In this document: positions 60,590 to 64,000 of the stretch, one piece after another
Layout of the letters: every line of letters starts with the position of its first letter
How positions within the stretch are numbered: the first letter of the stretch is position 1
Origin: an uncultured Bacilli bacterium
GTDB lineage: Bacteria; Bacillota_I; Bacilli_A; RF39; UBA660
NCBI GenBank assembly: GCA_934148845.1
Contig: CAKPDH010000002.1
Coordinates: 248,001 to 312,000, forward strand
DNA length: 64,000 nt
Reading direction: 5' to 3'
Translations under genes and position numbers: made by a program
Notes under the pieces: model-generated
The model's database searches: none
What the model saw: only the letters and a program-made list of their open reading frames with translations
Told to the model about the DNA's origin: nothing

Positions 60590-60647
60590 ATAGATCAAAA
60601 AGAGTCTTTTTGATCTATAAAAAATGAAGAGAGACTCTTCATTTTTT
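60590..60647. terminator. Tandem hairpin terminators after noc
   Basis: Two perfect 13-bp stems in series: 60590-60618 (ATAGATCAAAAAG with its inverse, loop AGT) and 60619-60647 (AAAAAATGAAGAG with its inverse, loop AGA). The second is a strong bidirectional terminator just after the noc stop. Confidence 0.88.
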
Positions 60648-60664
60648 GAAAATCATTCATATTT

Positions 60665-62188
60665 CTACTTTTCAATTTTAAATACAACTTGATATATATT
60701 TTCTAAATCATATTCTTCTAAATCTAATTTATATCCACTTTTTTCTATTTCTGCCGAACAATTTCTTAAAATGTTAATAATTTCTTTAAAATCCACCTTG
60801 TTTATCACTGGTTCTTCATTAAATGGCATAACTGGATCATATTGCTTCGTATAATCTGTAACAATTATTGGACCTTGATTAGATGTCGACTGTATATTAT
60901 CATTTTCTATATAAGTTGGTGGCAATGCTGTATCTTCTTCTTTTGGTTTACTTGAAGTATCTAAGCTTTCTGTATTATCTATTATTGGATTAGTTTTTGG
61001 TATTTCAAACATTGATTTTTGCTCTTGAGTATTCATTGTATTTTGATTATTTAAAATGTCTTTTGGTTCATTATAAAGATTATCAAAACTAAATGAAGGT
61101 GCCTCAACTTGTGAGTTACTATTTTGAATTTGTTGAGATTCTAATGTTGACATACTTCCTATATTAGGCGTTTCATTATCCATACTACTCATACTTGGCA
61201 TTTCTGTTTGTGGTGTACTCACTGGTGGAGTATTTAAATTAAACATTCCACTATCTATACTACTCATACTTGGTATTTCTGTTTGTGGTACACTCACTGG
61301 TGGAGTATTTAAATTAAACATTCCACTATCTATACTACTCATACTTGGTATTTCTGTTTGTGGTGTACTCACTGGTGGAGTATTTAAATTAAACATTCCA
61401 CTATCTATACTACTCATACTTGGCATTTCTGTTTGTGATGTACTCACTGGTGGAGTTGCATTAAACGTTGGTACCTCAACTGTAGTTGAATTAAAAGAAT
61501 TCATTGCTGGAATTTCAACTGAAGTATTTTCCGTTCCAGATGAATTAAGTATATTATTTACATTATTCATATTATTGTCCCCTTTTATTACTTTATTTAT
61601 TTCTTCATCGGTTTGTCTTACCGTTAGTCTTTCATTTATAATCTTTTCTAACATATTATTTTGTAATTTTTCTGTTGATAGCTTTAATAGCGAACGAGCA
61701 TGACGTTCTGATATTTTATTTTCAAGTAATGCATTTTGAACATCATCTGACAAATTTAATAATCTTAACTTATTTGCTACTGCAGACTGACTCTTTCCTA
61801 TTTTTTCCGCTAGTTCACCTTGTGTAATATTTCCCATATCAAGGCGTTTTTTTATTGAAAGTGCTTCTTCTATAGGTGATAAGCTTTTCCTTTGTACATT
61901 TTCAATTAAAGCAATTTCCGCACATTCCTTATCATCTAAATCTCTTATTACGACAGGAACTGTTTCCTTTCCAGCTAAAACACAGGCTTTATAGCGTCTT
62001 TCACCAGCAATTATTTCATATTTATCTCCTATAGGGCGTACAAGTAAAGGATGTATTACTCCGTGTTCTTTTATAGAATCAGATAATTCCAAAATTTCAT
62101 CTTCATCAAATTGAATTCTAGGCTGAAATCTATTTGGTAAAATATCATTTGTATCTACTTCTATTACCCTTAATGAATTATCTGTCAT
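60665..62188 (-). CDS. noc: Nucleoid occlusion protein Noc with repeat-bearing insert
   Basis: A ParB-family CTPase that coats DNA at Noc sites and blocks FtsZ rings over the nucleoid. From ATG 62188 (GGAGG upstream) it is 507 residues, against ~280 usual. The N-terminal half is normal: AGERRYKACVL (61-71), IENVQRKSLSPIEEA (95-109) and the recognition helix GKSQSAVANKLRLL (131-144), the Noc type, unlike ParB's R-S-H-I-T-N at 44 kb. Residues 205-460 are a Ser/Thr/Pro/Met/Asn-rich insert with four 25-residue repeats. The last ~45 residues (NKVDFKEIINILRNCSAEIE) match the usual dimer domain. It lies next to rsmG as in Bacillus. The N-terminal amphipathic membrane helix of Bacillus Noc is not obvious. 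Confidence 0.88.
   Translation of the reverse strand: MTDNSLRVIEVDTNDILPNRFQPRIQFDEDEILELSDSIKEHGVIHPLLVRPIGDKYEIIAGERRYKACVLAGKETVPVVIRDLDDKECAEIALIENVQRKSLSPIEEALSIKKRLDMGNITQGELAEKIGKSQSAVANKLRLLNLSDDVQNALLENKISERHARSLLKLSTEKLQNNMLEKIINERLTVRQTDEEINKVIKGDNNMNNVNNILNSSGTENTSVEIPAMNSFNSTTVEVPTFNATPPVSTSQTEMPSMSSIDSGMFNLNTPPVSTPQTEIPSMSSIDSGMFNLNTPPVSVPQTEIPSMSSIDSGMFNLNTPPVSTPQTEMPSMSSMDNETPNIGSMSTLESQQIQNSNSQVEAPSFSFDNLYNEPKDILNNQNTMNTQEQKSMFEIPKTNPIIDNTESLDTSSKPKEEDTALPPTYIENDNIQSTSNQGPIIVTDYTKQYDPVMPFNEEPVINKVDFKEIINILRNCSAEIEKSGYKLDLEEYDLENIYQVVFKIEK
61157..61456 (-). repeat. Tandem 75-bp coding repeat inside noc
   Basis: Nearly four in-frame copies of a 75-bp unit encode residues 245-344. 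Each unit reads TPPVSTSQTEMPSMSSIDSG then MFNLN with small changes (Thr/Val, Met/Ile, Ser/Pro). The last copy is diverged at its end. DNA identity between copies is high, so the array is recent or kept uniform. Confidence 0.9.
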
Positions 62189-62315
62189 ATTTACCTCCTT
62201 TTTATTCTTCTTTATTATTTTACAATATTTTAATAAATAAAACAATATGTTTATATACAATTATATTCATTTTTTATAAAATTAATTATATATAAATATA
62301 TCTCAACATAAAAAA

Positions 62316-62337
62316 ATAAGTATAGTTTTATACTTAT
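62316..62337 (-). terminator. Terminator of rsmG
   Basis: ATAAGTATA and TATACTTAT form a perfect 9-bp stem with a GTTT loop over the rsmG stop codon, with a T-run on the minus strand. Confidence 0.75.
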
Positions 62338-63038
62338 CATAAAGGTTTTGATATTATATCTTTATATTTTCTTGGGTAAGATTTATTAATATTTTTTAAT
62401 TTTTCTATTTTTACTAAACATCTGTCACTATTTTCTATAGGTAATTTGAATTTAATTAAGTCTATTTGTCTACATGATAATTTGTTTAAGGCATTTATAT
62501 AGTCTGGTTCTTTTTCCATATTTCCTTTCATAAAAACAAAATATTTATTTACTTTTACCAAATTAATACCAAGTTCTAATAAAATGTTAATTGAAGAAAC
62601 TGCTCTTGCAGTTACAACATCGAATTGTTCAGATTTAGTTTTAGCATAATCTTCTATTCTACTATGAATAGCTACAATATTCTCTAGATTTAATTCTTTT
62701 ATCACTTCATTTAAAAATTTTACTCTTTTATTTAATGAATCAATTAAAGTTATTTTTAAATTTGGATAAAAAATCTTTAAAACTATTCCAGGAAAACCAG
62801 CACCACTACCAAGATCACAAAGATTATTAATACTGTTTAAATCAATTATTTTAGATATAGTAAGTGAGTCATAAAAGTGCTTTAAATAAACTTGTTCTTT
62901 TTCTGTTATGCCCGTTAAATTCATAACTTTATTATATTTTATTAGAATATTATAATATTTATCAAGTTGATTCAATTGAAATTCTGTTATTGTTAAACCT
63001 AATTTTTTTACTTCCTCTATAAATTTATTTTGATTCAT
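62337..63038 (-). CDS. rsmG: 16S rRNA G527 methyltransferase RsmG
   Basis: Methylates N7 of G527 in 16S rRNA with SAM; loss gives low-level streptomycin resistance. The 233-residue product has CDLGSGAGFPGIVLKIFYPN (SAM motif I) and DVVTARAVSSINILLELGI. GGAATATTTTT precedes its ATG, which lies 14 bases inside mnmG. Normal place after mnmG and before noc. Confidence 0.97.
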   Translation of the reverse strand: MNQNKFIEEVKKLGLTITEFQLNQLDKYYNILIKYNKVMNLTGITEKEQVYLKHFYDSLTISKIIDLNSINNLCDLGSGAGFPGIVLKIFYPNLKITLIDSLNKRVKFLNEVIKELNLENIVAIHSRIEDYAKTKSEQFDVVTARAVSSINILLELGINLVKVNKYFVFMKGNMEKEPDYINALNKLSCRQIDLIKFKLPIENSDRCLVKIEKLKNINKSYPRKYKDIISKPL

Positions 63039-64000
63039 AAAAATATTCCTTTTTTATATATACCATTATTAAGGACACATCAACGGGATTAACCCCACTT
63101 ATTCTTAATGCTTGTCCTATTGAAGTAGGACGAATTTGATTCAATTTTTGCTTTGCCTCACTTGCTAAATTATGAATTTTATTGTAATCAATATCATCAG
63201 GTATTTTTTTATTATCAAGGTCTAACATTTTTTTTGCCTCTTCTAATTCTTTTTTTATATATCCCTCATATTTAACATTTATTTCTACTTGTTCCATTAC
63301 TTCATCTGAAAATTCTAAAGCAATATATTTTTTTAAATTTAAAATTGTTATCTCAGGACGCTTTAATAAATTATAAAGAGTTATTGAATCTTTTATATCA
63401 GGACTATTGTTATTTCTTAAAAATTCTAAATCCTCTTTTTTTGGAGTTAATTTTATATTTTTTAACATTTCAGTTAATTGCTCTATTTGCTTTTGTTTTA
63501 ATAAAAATCTTTCATAGCTTTCATCACTTACTAATCCTACGTCATGCCCATATTTTCTAAGACGGGTATCAGCATTATCATGTCTTAACAATAATCTATA
63601 TTCTGCTCTTGATGTTAATAATCTATATGGATCAATTATTCCTTTAGTAACTAAGTCATCTATAAGTACACCTATATATGCTTCATTTCTTTTTAAAATT
63701 AATGGTTCTCTTTTTTCTAATTTTAATACGGCATTTATTCCTGCCATCAATCCCTGACAAGCAGCTTCTTCATATCCACTAGTACCATTTATTTGACCAG
63801 CAGTAAATAAATTCTTTATAACTTTTGTTTCTAAAGATAAAGTTAATTGCTTTGAATCTATTGCATCATATTCTATTGCATATGCATATTTATTAATAAT
63901 TGCATGTTCTAATCCAGGTAAAGAATGAACCATTTCATCTTGAATATTCTTAGGCATACTAGTTGAAAATCCTTGAATATATATATCATCATAATATAAA
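63025..64000 (-). CDS. mnmG: tRNA modification enzyme MnmG, 5' end outside window
   Basis: With MnmE it installs the 5-carboxymethylaminomethyl group on U34 of several tRNAs using FAD, methylene-THF and glycine. The frame stays open to the right edge (YYDDIYIQGFSTSMPKNIQD), so only the C-terminal ~325 codons are here. LEHAIINKYAYAIEYDAIDS, GQINGTSGYEEAACQGLMAG (FAD loop), LTSRAEYRLLLRHDNADTRL and IGQALRISGVNPVDVSLIMV are diagnostic. It overlaps rsmG. Confidence 0.97.
   Translation of the reverse strand, partial: LYYDDIYIQGFSTSMPKNIQDEMVHSLPGLEHAIINKYAYAIEYDAIDSKQLTLSLETKVIKNLFTAGQINGTSGYEEAACQGLMAGINAVLKLEKREPLILKRNEAYIGVLIDDLVTKGIIDPYRLLTSRAEYRLLLRHDNADTRLRKYGHDVGLVSDESYERFLLKQKQIEQLTEMLKNIKLTPKKEDLEFLRNNNSPDIKDSITLYNLLKRPEITILNLKKYIALEFSDEVMEQVEINVKYEGYIKKELEEAKKMLDLDNKKIPDDIDYNKIHNLASEAKQKLNQIRPTSIGQALRISGVNPVDVSLIMVYIKKEYFYESK

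Noticed and set aside
61157..61456. Direct repeats that at first sight could be a CRISPR-like array
   Set aside because: The 75-bp units are contiguous, in frame and code for a 25-residue protein repeat inside noc; there are no unique spacers and no cas genes.

Overview
The window comes from a very AT-rich, walled, Gram-positive-type bacterium, most likely a Bacillota (Bacilli) lineage from a gut-like habitat. The evidence is Bacillus-like gene order (mnmG-rsmG-noc at the right end; parA-parB-mscS-DUF951-ychF-rpsF-ssb-rpsR in the middle), peptidoglycan genes (murA, ddl), lgt, an agr-type peptide signalling system, a CIRCE heat-shock operator and the sporulation signal gene spoIIR. TGA is a normal stop codon (for example in the ATGA overlaps of secY/adk, agrA/agrC and the Nudix/nuclease pair) and Trp is read from TGG, so this is not a code-4 mollicute. 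The genus cannot be fixed from the sequence alone.

Layout. 1-6.9 kb: the 3' part of a large HTH protein, mnmA, an NAD-salvage group (NrtR-like Nudix regulator, pncB, pncA) with a pair of palindromes before pncA, and a GNAT-ASCH fusion. 7-16.4 kb is the accessory part: a 3' remnant of a hisS-like gene, a membrane-anchored HTH-DUF2975 regulator, a badly decayed gene, a Doc-like toxin fragment cut by an ISLre2-type element whose transposase has one nonsense codon, a five-gene cassette for a small secreted protein with an ABC transporter and a lipoprotein, a broken IS91-like HUH transposase, a 53-residue zinc-ribbon gene and a stray 71-bp copy of the ISLre2 right end. 16.5-23.2 kb: secA, hpf, csp, then an agr quorum-sensing locus with agrB and a 38-codon agrD facing agrC-agrA. 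23.3-37.5 kb: the S10-spc-alpha ribosomal cluster, all on the minus strand, without rpmD (L30).

37.6-45.5 kb: hsp20 under CIRCE, an orphan small gene, rpsF-ssb-rpsR, ychF, an AbgT-type transporter, DUF951, mscS and parB-parA. 45.6-59.5 kb: ddl, an XRE regulator, typA, a secreted nuclease with a Nudix gene, DUF421, rpmE, a BI-1 protein, a GDSL-like protein lacking its catalytic Ser, murA, an MntP/YtaF-type protein, spoIIR, ung, lgt, a YvlD-like protein and uvrB. 59.5-64 kb: an orphan gene, noc with a long repeat-bearing insert, rsmG and the 3' part of mnmG, which runs off the window.

The core genes cover translation, Sec export and chromosome partition. The points most worth a second look are the agrD peptide gene and convergent agr layout, the secreted-protein/ABC/lipoprotein cassette, the 75-bp tandem repeats inside noc, the NAD-salvage regulator with its candidate operators, and the layered decay between 7 and 16.4 kb.
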